A DNA stretch of 32,035 bases, taken from Dehalococcoidia bacterium. GTDB lineage: Bacteria > Chloroflexota > Dehalococcoidia > Dehalococcoidales > W498. The stretch spans positions 1 to 32,035 of the forward strand of contig DUFC01000011.1 of assembly GCA_011191875.1 (NCBI GenBank), in the 5' to 3' direction. Position numbers and translations under genes: made by a program. This document shows, one piece after another, positions 21,736 to 28,400 of the stretch. How positions within the stretch are numbered: position 1 is the first letter of the stretch; the number at the start of each line of letters is the position of its first letter. A model generated the notes under the pieces. That model worked only from the letters and a program-made list of their open reading frames with translations, was not told the DNA's origin and did not search any database.

Positions 21736-23637
21736 CTAACCGATTACAGCCAGGATATCCTCTCTAGCTACACGGTCGCCATTATTGAAATTTATCGTCT
21801 CAACCCGCCCACTAACTGGAGTAGTCAGAGCATTAGCCATCTTCATTGCTTCCAGTATAACCACAGTATCACCAGCCTTGACCTCATCGCCGACTGTCAC
21901 CTCATAGCGTATTATTATACCCGGCATAGGGGCCACAATAGTCGTTCCTCCAACCTTAGCCACCTCTGGTGGTGCTTTTTCCTCCACTGGTTCAGCCGGC
22001 GGGGCAACAGCGGGAGTAGTTACCGGTTCAGCCGGCGGGGCAACAGTGGGAGTAGTTACCGGAGCAGTTAGTGGAGGAGCACCGACTGCCTCCACCCCTA
22101 CACTATATAGCTCCTCGCCAACATAGACATTAAATGTTCTGACATTAGCCCCCTTTGGTGGCATCTCTACCAGCTTGCCAGCTTTTGCCTTGGCGATAAG
22201 CTCATCTTCACGCTTTACATCCTCCATGGTCTTTGGCTTTACTTCAGGGGGTGGGGGTTCCAAACCATACTTCCACCTTAGGAAGCGCATTCCTGTGGTG
22301 GGATAGAGGGCATAGGTGAGTACATCACCGATGTCCTTAGCAATATCCCTGGTAGCATCATAAGCTTTCTCTAACTCTGGCTCAAGTATATCAGCGGCTC
22401 GACAGGTAATGGGTGTCTCTCCTCGTTCATAGCCGTTAAGCACTATTTTCTGAACCTCGGGGTCAATGGGGGCTGGGGGTTTGCCGTATAGTCCGTAAAC
22501 ATAGTCTTTTACCTGGTCCGATATCATTTTATATCTACCAAAGAGGACATTCTGGACGGCTTGAATACCCACAATCTGACTGGTGGGGGTAACCAAGGGC
22601 GGGTAGCCTAGCTCTTTTCGAACTCGTGGCAACTCCTCATAGACCTCGTCAATCCTATCAAGGGCATCAGCCTCTCGCAGTTGGGATACCAGGTTGGTAG
22701 TCATGCCCCCAGGAACTTGGTGCATCAGCACCCCGGTATCAATAACTGCCATTCTAGTAGTATCCAGAAAGTCCCGATACTTAGGGGTTATAGACCCAAT
22801 ATACTGCCCCAATTTGAATAGGTGAGCCAAATCAAGCCCGGTGTCCCTAGGTGTTCCCTGAAGAGCGACCACAATAGGTTCAATAGCTGGATGAGAGGAG
22901 CGCAGGGCAAAGGGAGCCAGGGCGGTATCAATAATATCTACCCCAGCCTCAACAGCCTTAAGGCAACTCATAGATGCCATACCGCTAGTGTAGTGGGTAT
23001 GTAGCTGTACTGGTATCTTCAATACCTGCTTGAGTGCCTTAATCAGCTCATAGGCATCGTCAGGGGCAATAAGCCCAGCCATGTCCTTAATGCATAGGCT
23101 ATCAGCTCCCATATCTTGAAGGATAAGCGCCTTATTAACATAGTAGTCAATATTGTATACCGGCCCTCCCATTTTGGGCTCGGTAAGAGAGTAGCATATA
23201 GAAAGCTGAGCGTGCTTGCCGCACTCCTTGATTGCCTTCAGGACAGTCTCAAAATTACGCTCATCATTGACGGCATCAAATACCCTGAAGATATCAATAC
23301 CTACTTCGGCAGCATGATACACAAAAGCGGTAGCCACATCATCAGCATAGTTGCGATAACCTACCAGGTTCTGCCCTCTAAGCAACATCTGAAGAGGGGT
23401 ATCAGGCATAAGTTTTTTCAAGATGCGTGGTCTTTCCCACGGGTCCTCATTCAGGAATCTAGTAGGAACATCAAAGGTAGCCCCACCCCAGACCTCCATA
23501 GAGTAAAACCCGGCTTTATTCATTTCCTCGGCAATACCCACCATATCCTCAGTTCGCATTCGTGTAGCCAGTGACGATTGATGCCCGTCACGGAAGGTAA
23601 CATCTGTAATTTTCACAGGGTTCATTGCCATCTCCAT
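21736..23637 (-). CDS. pycB: Pyruvate carboxylase subunit B / oxaloacetate decarboxylase alpha type, biotin domain fused
   Basis: A 633-residue biotin enzyme. The N-terminal carboxyltransferase barrel carries the metal site Asp17, Lys184, His213 and His215 (DVTFRDGHQS, LCIKDMAGL, HTHYTSG). A conserved PycA/OadA domain follows to about residue 490. A Pro-Ala-Thr linker with a duplicated 12-residue unit (about 525-550) leads to the biotinyl domain, whose EAMKM lysine is Lys599. The reaction links pyruvate and oxaloacetate. There is no biotin carboxylase (PycA/AccC) and no membrane sodium-pump beta subunit in the window. ATGs at 23637, 23631 and 23625 are all possible; the last has GGAG 6 bases upstream. 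Confidence 0.93.
   Translation of the reverse strand: MEMAMNPVKITDVTFRDGHQSSLATRMRTEDMVGIAEEMNKAGFYSMEVWGGATFDVPTRFLNEDPWERPRILKKLMPDTPLQMLLRGQNLVGYRNYADDVATAFVYHAAEVGIDIFRVFDAVNDERNFETVLKAIKECGKHAQLSICYSLTEPKMGGPVYNIDYYVNKALILQDMGADSLCIKDMAGLIAPDDAYELIKALKQVLKIPVQLHTHYTSGMASMSCLKAVEAGVDIIDTALAPFALRSSHPAIEPIVVALQGTPRDTGLDLAHLFKLGQYIGSITPKYRDFLDTTRMAVIDTGVLMHQVPGGMTTNLVSQLREADALDRIDEVYEELPRVRKELGYPPLVTPTSQIVGIQAVQNVLFGRYKMISDQVKDYVYGLYGKPPAPIDPEVQKIVLNGYERGETPITCRAADILEPELEKAYDATRDIAKDIGDVLTYALYPTTGMRFLRWKYGLEPPPPEVKPKTMEDVKREDELIAKAKAGKLVEMPPKGANVRTFNVYVGEELYSVGVEAVGAPPLTAPVTTPTVAPPAEPVTTPAVAPPAEPVEEKAPPEVAKVGGTTIVAPMPGIIIRYEVTVGDEVKAGDTVVILEAMKMANALTTPVSGRVETINFNNGDRVAREDILAVIG
21989..22060. 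repeat. Tandem 36-base duplication in the biotin-domain linker
   Basis: Two adjacent 36-base units (21989-22024 and 22025-22060) differ at one position. They encode the repeated Pro-Val-Thr-Thr-Pro / Val-Ala-Pro-Pro-Ala-Glu linker upstream of the biotinyl domain. The near identity points to a recent duplication. Confidence 0.9.
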
Positions 23638-23693
23638 TTAGTCTATCCCTTTCCGTTTGGAATTATTTGTAGTTGAATTAATGTTTAAGCCTT

Positions 23694-23864
23694 TTACGCT
23701 TTTATAGAGCCCCGTCGTCTGAAAATCTTCCACCAGCTAACTTTCGGTTGAGGCTCAACCCCGGGAACTACTGTAGGAGCTACCGAAGGAGGTTGCTGTT
23801 CCATCTGGATGCGGGCATTGACGGCACTCATAATGGCGGCTATTAACTTCCTTCTATCCTCCAT
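23694..23864 (-). CDS. 56-residue accessory subunit of the biotin carboxylase/decarboxylase set
   Basis: A small frame starting MEDRRKLIAAIMSAVNARIQ and ending SWWKIFRRRGSIKA, with a Pro-rich middle. GAGGGGGAG lies 5-10 bases before the ATG, 18 bases after the carboxyltransferase stop. The pattern (short N-terminal helix with repeated Ala/Ile, Pro linker, C-terminal Trp-basic tail) resembles the tiny epsilon or delta-type subunits encoded beside methylmalonyl-CoA decarboxylase and acyl-CoA carboxylase genes. It has no transmembrane helix, unlike OadG. The role as an assembly subunit is inference. Confidence 0.65.
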   Translation of the reverse strand: MEDRRKLIAAIMSAVNARIQMEQQPPSVAPTVVPGVEPQPKVSWWKIFRRRGSIKA

Positions 23865-23882
23865 ATTCTCCCCCTCGCTGCC

Positions 23883-25436
23883 TTATAACGGAATATTCCC
23901 GTGTTTTTTATACAGGGGAGAGCTATTGGTGGGGTTCTCAAGTATCTCCAGTGCCCTAATCAGCTTAGGGCGTGTTACCCTAGGGTCAATGACATCATCA
24001 ATATAACCCCTGGACGCAGCGTTATAAGGATTAGCGAACTTCTCTCTATAGTCGCTGACTAGTTTCCGCCATGTTTCATCCGGGTTAGCTGATTCAGCTA
24101 TATCTTTCCTGAAGATGATATTTACCGCTCCTTCTGGTCCCATGACAGCAATCTCTGCGGTGGGCCAGGAATAATTAATGTCACCGCGGAGGTGCTTCGA
24201 GCTCATCACTATATAGGCTCCCCCATAAGCCTTGCGGGTGATAACAGTAACCTTAGGCACAGTAGCTTCGGCATAGGCATAGATGAATTTGGCACCGTTT
24301 CTGATGATGCCACTGTGCTCTTGATGGATGCCAGGCATGAATCCGGGGACATCGACGAAGCTTACCAGGGGAATGTTAAAGGCGTCACAGAAGCGGACGA
24401 ATCTAGCCCCTTTAACTGAAGCGTCAATATCAATAACCCCAGCCAAGTAAGCTGGCTGTTGAGCCACAATCCCTACTGGTTTGCCATTTAACCGGGCAAA
24501 ACCGACAACAAGGTTAGGGGCAAAGTGTTGATGCACCTCCATAAAGTCGCCATTATCTACCACATTAAAGATTATTTCATTCATACTATAAGCCTCATTA
24601 GGGTCACTGGGAATGAGGTTGAGCAAGCTTTCTTCTGTCCTGTTTGGGTCGTCAGTAGGCTCTATTGTAGATGGCTCCTCCATATTACTCTGGGGGAGGA
24701 AGCTTAAAAGTCGGCGCACCATCTGGAAACACTGTGGCTCATCCTCAGCCACAAAGTGGGCAACGCCACTCTTTTGAGCATGGACTATAGCTCCACCCAG
24801 CTCCTCATAGCTAACCTGCTCCCCAGTAACTGCCCTAACTACATCGGGACCAGTAATATACATCTGGCTTATACCCTTTACCATGAAGACGAAATCGGTT
24901 ATAGCTGGACCATAGACTGCCCCGCCAGCGCATGGACCCACTACTACCGATAATTGTGGAATGACCCCTGAACACAGGGTATTTTGCAAAAGTACATCAC
25001 CTACGCCACCGAGGCTCACAACCCCCTCTTGAATGCGGGCTCCACCGGAGTCATTTAAGCCAATTACAGGCGCTCCCTTTTTAACAGCTAACTCCATCAC
25101 CCTGCAAATTTTCTGGGAGCTTACTTCAGATATTGAGCCACCAATGACAGTAAAATCCTCAGAGTAGACAAAAACAAGCCTGCCATCTATCCTGCCTGAG
25201 CCAATAACTACGGCATCACCCAGGTACTGTTGCTCAGCAAGTCCAAAATCGGTAGCTCGGTGAGTTATAAACAGGTGCAACTCCTCGAAGCTACCTGAGT
25301 CAAGAAGAAGGTCAATTCTCTCACGGGCGGTTAGCTTACCTTTTGCGTGTTGCTGTTCAATGCGCTTTTCACCACCACCAGCCTTCGCCTCCTTTTTCAG
25401 TTTGGCTAACCTATCCAACTTATCTTCTATTGTCAT
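23883..25436 (-). CDS. mmdA: Methylmalonyl/propionyl-CoA carboxyltransferase subunit (12S/MmdA type)
   Basis: A 517-residue acyl-CoA carboxyltransferase with two crotonase-like halves. The first oxyanion region is GARIQEGVVSLGG with GPCAGGAVYGP, the second FVDVPGFMPG with RKAYGGAYIVM. It moves the carboxyl group between biotin and propionyl- or acetyl-CoA. A TTG at 25445 would add three residues; the ATG at 25436 is preferred although AAGGGG is 12 bases upstream. First gene of the long central-carbon operon, with the biotin carrier two genes downstream. Confidence 0.93.
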   Translation of the reverse strand: MTIEDKLDRLAKLKKEAKAGGGEKRIEQQHAKGKLTARERIDLLLDSGSFEELHLFITHRATDFGLAEQQYLGDAVVIGSGRIDGRLVFVYSEDFTVIGGSISEVSSQKICRVMELAVKKGAPVIGLNDSGGARIQEGVVSLGGVGDVLLQNTLCSGVIPQLSVVVGPCAGGAVYGPAITDFVFMVKGISQMYITGPDVVRAVTGEQVSYEELGGAIVHAQKSGVAHFVAEDEPQCFQMVRRLLSFLPQSNMEEPSTIEPTDDPNRTEESLLNLIPSDPNEAYSMNEIIFNVVDNGDFMEVHQHFAPNLVVGFARLNGKPVGIVAQQPAYLAGVIDIDASVKGARFVRFCDAFNIPLVSFVDVPGFMPGIHQEHSGIIRNGAKFIYAYAEATVPKVTVITRKAYGGAYIVMSSKHLRGDINYSWPTAEIAVMGPEGAVNIIFRKDIAESANPDETWRKLVSDYREKFANPYNAASRGYIDDVIDPRVTRPKLIRALEILENPTNSSPLYKKHGNIPL

Positions 25437-25480
25437 TTGAACCAATTACCCCTTGTGTGAAGGCTGAATTTAGATGGATA

Positions 25481-25510
25481 ATATTATCATACTGCCTATC
25501 ATGTAAGCAA
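25481..25510 (-). promoter_or_regulatory. Putative promoter of the central-carbon operon
   Basis: On the minus strand TTGCTT (25505-25510), an 18-base spacer and TAATAT (25481-25486) would start a transcript near 25474, about 38 bases before the first gene. The genes downstream are nearly contiguous to 16104, so this may drive the whole unit. Confidence 0.4.
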
Positions 25511-25547
25511 GTTCATCTTAATAAGGTGGAGGTTTTTTATCAACCTA

Positions 25548-25612
25548 GTAACATACTATATCCCGCTGAGTGATGCTGCTCTCTTTCAGATAGACCGGGA
25601 ACACTATGTTAC
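25548..25612. other. Imperfect inverted repeat in a 420-base noncoding region
   Basis: The region 25437-25865 between the divergent mmdA and folK genes contains promoters at its two ends and no supported gene. In its middle GTAACATA (25548-25555) pairs with TATGTTAC (25605-25612), and TCCCG (25561-25565) with CGGGA (25596-25600); CTGA (25566-25569) and TCAG (25586-25589) extend the fold. This makes a long imperfect hairpin. It has no T-tract, so it may be a structured RNA, a protein site or a decayed repeat. Confidence 0.35.
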
Positions 25613-25819
25613 TTAGAATACAGCACAGTTTATCCTCACTTCCATGTCACTGCCAGCCACGCTCTCTTTTATTATTGGTTCATCCTTCTACAGATGGACT
25701 CGCCATGACGAGAGGATATATACCTCGCCGGTAACGAAAACAGAGGGGAACATCCGCCGCCATCTACAGCCTTGAAAAAAAAGAGAGCTACCACTAAAGT
25801 AGTAAACGAGCACAGATAC

Positions 25820-25847
25820 TTGATAAGTGGCGAAAGAGTGCTACAAT
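25820..25847 (+). promoter_or_regulatory. Putative folK promoter
   Basis: TTGATA (25820-25825), a 16-base spacer and TACAAT (25842-25847). Transcription would begin near 25854, leaving a very short leader that starts close to AAGGGGG (25854-25860). Confidence 0.5.
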
Positions 25848-25865
25848 ATGGGTAAGGGGGATTAG

Positions 25866-26363
25866 TTGAGTATTGAACCAATAACAGCATATCTTGGTCT
25901 TGGCTCAAATATGGGAAATCGCCAGGATAATCTGGAGAGGGCATTAGATTTTCTGACACAAAGGTTGCGGTTAGAAAAGGTGTCATCTATTTATGATACC
26001 GAGCCAATAGGTAATGTTCAGCAGCCACGTTTTCTTAACTTGGCGTGTCAGGTTTCTACCAGGCTTACCCCGATGGGGTTACTTACCCTGGCTAAGGGCA
26101 TTGAGAGCAAGCTGGGAAGGTTACCCCACACCTCTAATTCTCCTCGCCCTATTGATATAGATATCCTATTTTACAGTGACCAGATTATTGAAACTCCTGA
26201 GCTGATTATCCCTCACCCCCGGGTGGCGGAGAGAGCCTTTGTTCTGGTTCCTTTAGCTGAGATTGCTCCTGACCTGGTGCACCCGGTAACTGGCAAGACT
26301 ACTAAACAGCTATTAGAAGAGGTAACTGAGGTTCAGGGCGTGTTTAAATGGAAAAATAGTTAA
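25866..26363 (+). CDS. folK: 2-amino-4-hydroxy-6-hydroxymethyldihydropteridine pyrophosphokinase
   Basis: A 165-residue HPPK that pyrophosphorylates 6-hydroxymethyl-dihydropterin for folate synthesis. The N-terminal YLGLGSNMGNRQDNLERAL, the pterin-site VSSIYDTEPIGNVQQPRFLN and the Mg-ATP motif SPRPIDIDILFY with its two aspartates are all intact. TTG start with AAGGGGG 5 bases upstream. The next gene, a pterin enzyme, starts 8 bases after the stop; no folB or folP is in view. Confidence 0.95.
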   Translation: MSIEPITAYLGLGSNMGNRQDNLERALDFLTQRLRLEKVSSIYDTEPIGNVQQPRFLNLACQVSTRLTPMGLLTLAKGIESKLGRLPHTSNSPRPIDIDILFYSDQIIETPELIIPHPRVAERAFVLVPLAEIAPDLVHPVTGKTTKQLLEEVTEVQGVFKWKNS

Positions 26364-26371
26364 GGAGAGAA

Positions 26372-26743
26372 ATGTATCAAATATCTGTAGAACAAGATTT
26401 TGATGCCGCCCACTTTCTGCGGGGTTATCACGGCAAGTGCGAGGCGTTACACGGGCATCGTTTCCGGGTAGTAGTCAAGGTACAATCTGCGCAGGTTGAT
26501 GACACTGGTATGGCCTACGATTTCACGGTGCTAAAGCAGCACTTAGCCGATATTCTGGCAAGGTTTGACCATACCTGTCTCAACGATGTGCTACCATTTG
26601 ATGAAATAAACCCATCTTCGGAGAATATTGCCTCCACCATCTATAAAGAACTCCAGCCCAAGCTGGCAACAGCTCCGGTTTCAATCTCCTGCGTAGAGGT
26701 ATGGGAGTCTCCCCAGAGTGGTGTCGCTTATAGCCTTGACTAA
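26372..26743 (+). CDS. queD: 6-pyruvoyl-tetrahydropterin synthase family (QueD, possibly dual PTPS-I/III)
   Basis: A 123-residue COG0720 enzyme. Zinc ligands are His14, His27 and His29, and the active-site motif is C23-E24-x-x-H-G-H. QueD enzymes use the Cys to make carboxy-tetrahydropterin for queuosine; PTPS-III enzymes use a Glu to make 6-hydroxymethyl-dihydropterin and replace FolB in folate synthesis. Having both residues (CExxHGH) is the pattern described for dual-function members. Sitting directly behind folK supports a folate role. Overlaps the convergent Trm112-like gene by 4 bases. Confidence 0.9.
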   Translation: MYQISVEQDFDAAHFLRGYHGKCEALHGHRFRVVVKVQSAQVDDTGMAYDFTVLKQHLADILARFDHTCLNDVLPFDEINPSSENIASTIYKELQPKLATAPVSISCVEVWESPQSGVAYSLD

Positions 26744-26922
26744 TCACGCTGGTCTGGCGGCAACAGATTGGGGATGGTATCCACAATAGGATAGCGCTCA
26801 TCACACTTTGGGCAGTATAGGGAACCGGTAACTATCTCTTGCTCATTCTCCTCCTCCACGATAAGCTCCAGTTCCCCCTTACACACCGGACAGGCTAGAA
26901 CATCCATCAACTCTCTTTTCAT
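26740..26922 (-). CDS. Trm112-like zinc-ribbon protein
   Basis: A 60-residue Trm112-family protein. CPVCKGEL (Cys11, Cys14) and LYCPKCDERYPIVDTIPNLLP (second CxxC) form the zinc ribbon, and YPIVDTIPNLLP is the family ending. Eukaryotic and archaeal Trm112 activates methyltransferases; the role of small bacterial members is mostly unknown. The ATG has no Shine-Dalgarno; TATAAT lies 6 bases upstream, which suggests a leaderless message. Confidence 0.9.
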   Translation of the reverse strand: MKRELMDVLACPVCKGELELIVEEENEQEIVTGSLYCPKCDERYPIVDTIPNLLPPDQRD

Positions 26923-26928
26923 AGCTTT

Positions 26929-26934
26929 ATTATA
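26929..26934 (-). promoter_or_regulatory. -10 box placed for a leaderless Trm112-like transcript
   Basis: The minus strand reads TATAAT, then six bases, then the ATG at 26922. A transcript starting 6-7 bases after the -10 would begin at or one base from the start codon. No -35 of good quality is seen. Confidence 0.4.
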
Positions 26935-26956
26935 CCACTAAGCCTTACAAGTTTTC

Positions 26957-26985
26957 TTGTCTTTTTAATTGGCTTTCATTATAAT
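26957..26985 (+). promoter_or_regulatory. Promoter for the PNPOx-like gene
   Basis: TTGTCT (26957-26962), a 17-base spacer and a consensus TATAAT (26980-26985). A strong Shine-Dalgarno, AAGGAGG at 27001-27007, lies 7 bases before the ATG. Confidence 0.6.
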
Positions 26986-27014
26986 TCAGCTAGTAGTAAT
27001 AAGGAGGTTCTGAT

Positions 27015-27383
27015 ATGGCAAAGCTGAATGAGGAAGCCAAGAAGGCAATAGCTGAGTTCGGTGCGGCACTGGTAGCCACCGCTAGCAAGGATGGAAAGCC
27101 AAATGTGTCGCCTAAAGGTTCATTTAGCGTTCTGGATGATGAGCATGTCATCTTCGCTGACATTGCTTCACCACGGACTATGGCTAACCTAGCAGAGAAT
27201 CCACAACTATCAGCAATAGTCTTTGACCCCCCTACGCGTAAGGGTTGCCGAATCTGGGGAAGGGCAGTGGAGACTCTAGATAGTGGCGACCTATTTAATA
27301 CTATCTCGGCTAAATTTGAACCAATGGGGATGAAAGTTAACCACATTGTTAAGGTCGCAGTGGATGAGGTGATTACTTTTTAG
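27015..27383 (+). CDS. Pyridoxamine 5'-phosphate oxidase-like FMN-binding protein
   Basis: A 122-residue split-barrel protein of the PNPOx-like superfamily. The N-terminal VATASKDGKPNVSPKGSFSV is the FMN-phosphate-binding strand pair, followed by SPRTMANLAENPQLSAIVF and RIWGRAVETL. Such short members are flavin or F420 oxidoreductases of mostly unknown substrate and rarely true pyridoxamine oxidases. It has its own strong promoter and is monocistronic, convergent with the MBL-fold gene 16 bases away. Confidence 0.88.
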   Translation: MAKLNEEAKKAIAEFGAALVATASKDGKPNVSPKGSFSVLDDEHVIFADIASPRTMANLAENPQLSAIVFDPPTRKGCRIWGRAVETLDSGDLFNTISAKFEPMGMKVNHIVKVAVDEVITF

Positions 27384-27399
27384 GTGGTCTTATCGGTTA

Positions 27400-28305
27400 T
27401 TATAACACCAATCTTCTGTCTGTTGACCCCAATTTAAATTGCATCCCGGCATGTAAAGGTGAAAACCTTTCTTTAAAGGCAAGATAAAGTTCAACCTGTG
27501 CTTTGAATCCGGTACAGTGACCGGCACTTATCCATGCCACATTCAGCTTAGAGAGTCCCTCAACCGTTCTCTTTATTACAGTACTGGATGCCTCCACGAG
27601 ATGTAATCCACCAATAATACCCTCTATTTTATTGCCGTCAGCTACTTCTATGGCCTGTTTGGCAATGTTAATGATGCCAGCGTGGCTGCAACCGGTAACA
27701 ATCACAAGCCCTTTACCCTTGACATTTGCTATAACAGAAATATCATCAAGCATTAAATCATCAACAATCATTCCGTTCTCTATAGTCTTCAGCCCTATAA
27801 TCGCTTCCTCAAAGTCAGTTCGTCTTTTTACCTCACCGGTTGTCACAATCCCAGGCATAATCACCAAAGGGTCTTTGGTTAGTGACAAACTACCACCAGC
27901 TTTTTCTATCTCCACCTTTGAATCACCTGGCATAATACCTACATGTCTGTGATAGGGTTGAGTAACAAAATGCAGACGGAAGATGCTGGGGTGAGCAATC
28001 ACCTGAACATCCCTCCTGCCAATTTCCTTGAGCATACGCACTATTCCTTGGGTATGGTCATAGTGACAATGTGTTAGCACAATTGTATCAATACTTGTTG
28101 GGGAAATACCCAGGATTCCCATATTGCTGAGCAGAGCCTCGGAATTCTGACCAACATCAACCAGGATTCTGTGTATATTTCCCCCACTCACACCTTCAAG
28201 TAAGAAAGAAACCCCGTGCTGCCCCAAATATGGACTTTCGTAGACTACAGAATCTTCCGCCAGAACTGTAATTCTTAGACTATCTAACGTGCCGAGTTTC
28301 TCTAT
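27400..28305 (-). CDS. Metallo-beta-lactamase-fold hydrolase (COG1237 type), apparently starting at ATA
   Basis: A 301-residue MBL-fold protein of the group that includes the archaeal dihydropterin-ribofuranosyl-aminobenzene phosphate synthase relatives. Metal ligands lie in THCHYDHTQG (His79, His81, Asp83, His84), VTGCSHAGI and SAGHCTGF. The first canonical start (TTG at 28227) falls inside the conserved N-terminus: the upstream codons read LRITVLAEDSVVYESPYLGQ. Upstream of 28227 the frame has no ATG, GTG or TTG before a TAG at 28333-28335. ATA at 28303-28305 with AAGGGGG five bases upstream is the best start. Substrate unknown. Confidence 0.85.
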   Translation of the reverse strand: MEKLGTLDSLRITVLAEDSVVYESPYLGQHGVSFLLEGVSGGNIHRILVDVGQNSEALLSNMGILGISPTSIDTIVLTHCHYDHTQGIVRMLKEIGRRDVQVIAHPSIFRLHFVTQPYHRHVGIMPGDSKVEIEKAGGSLSLTKDPLVIMPGIVTTGEVKRRTDFEEAIIGLKTIENGMIVDDLMLDDISVIANVKGKGLVIVTGCSHAGIINIAKQAIEVADGNKIEGIIGGLHLVEASSTVIKRTVEGLSKLNVAWISAGHCTGFKAQVELYLAFKERFSPLHAGMQFKLGSTDRRLVL

Positions 28306-28327
28306 ATCTGCCCCCTTATGACAAGCA

Positions 28328-28360
28328 GAATGCTACCATAGTCAGGTTATGGTAGCATTC
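28328..28360. terminator. Perfect 13-bp hairpin after livK
   Basis: GAATGCTACCATA (28328-28340) and its exact complement (28348-28360) enclose a 7-base loop. It lies 40 bases past the livK stop and just before the MBL-fold gene's ribosome-binding site. No T-tract follows on the minus strand, so it may be a terminator of the liv operon, an mRNA-stabilising stem, or a regulatory element of the next gene. Confidence 0.45.
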
Positions 28361-28400
28361 CACTCAGTAATAGTAATCAACAAATAATGGCTGCTATCAC

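Noticed and set aside
23116-23574. 152-residue plus-strand frame
   Set aside because: Fully antisense to the pycB carboxyltransferase domain, which has intact catalytic motifs.
25699-25712. CTCGCCATGACGAG as a possible REP-type repeat
   Set aside because: Only one copy is visible, with 4-bp arms; no second copy in the window.
25672-25986. 104-residue minus-strand frame in the mmdA-folK gap
   Set aside because: Half of it is antisense to folK, composition is not protein-like and no start signal is present.
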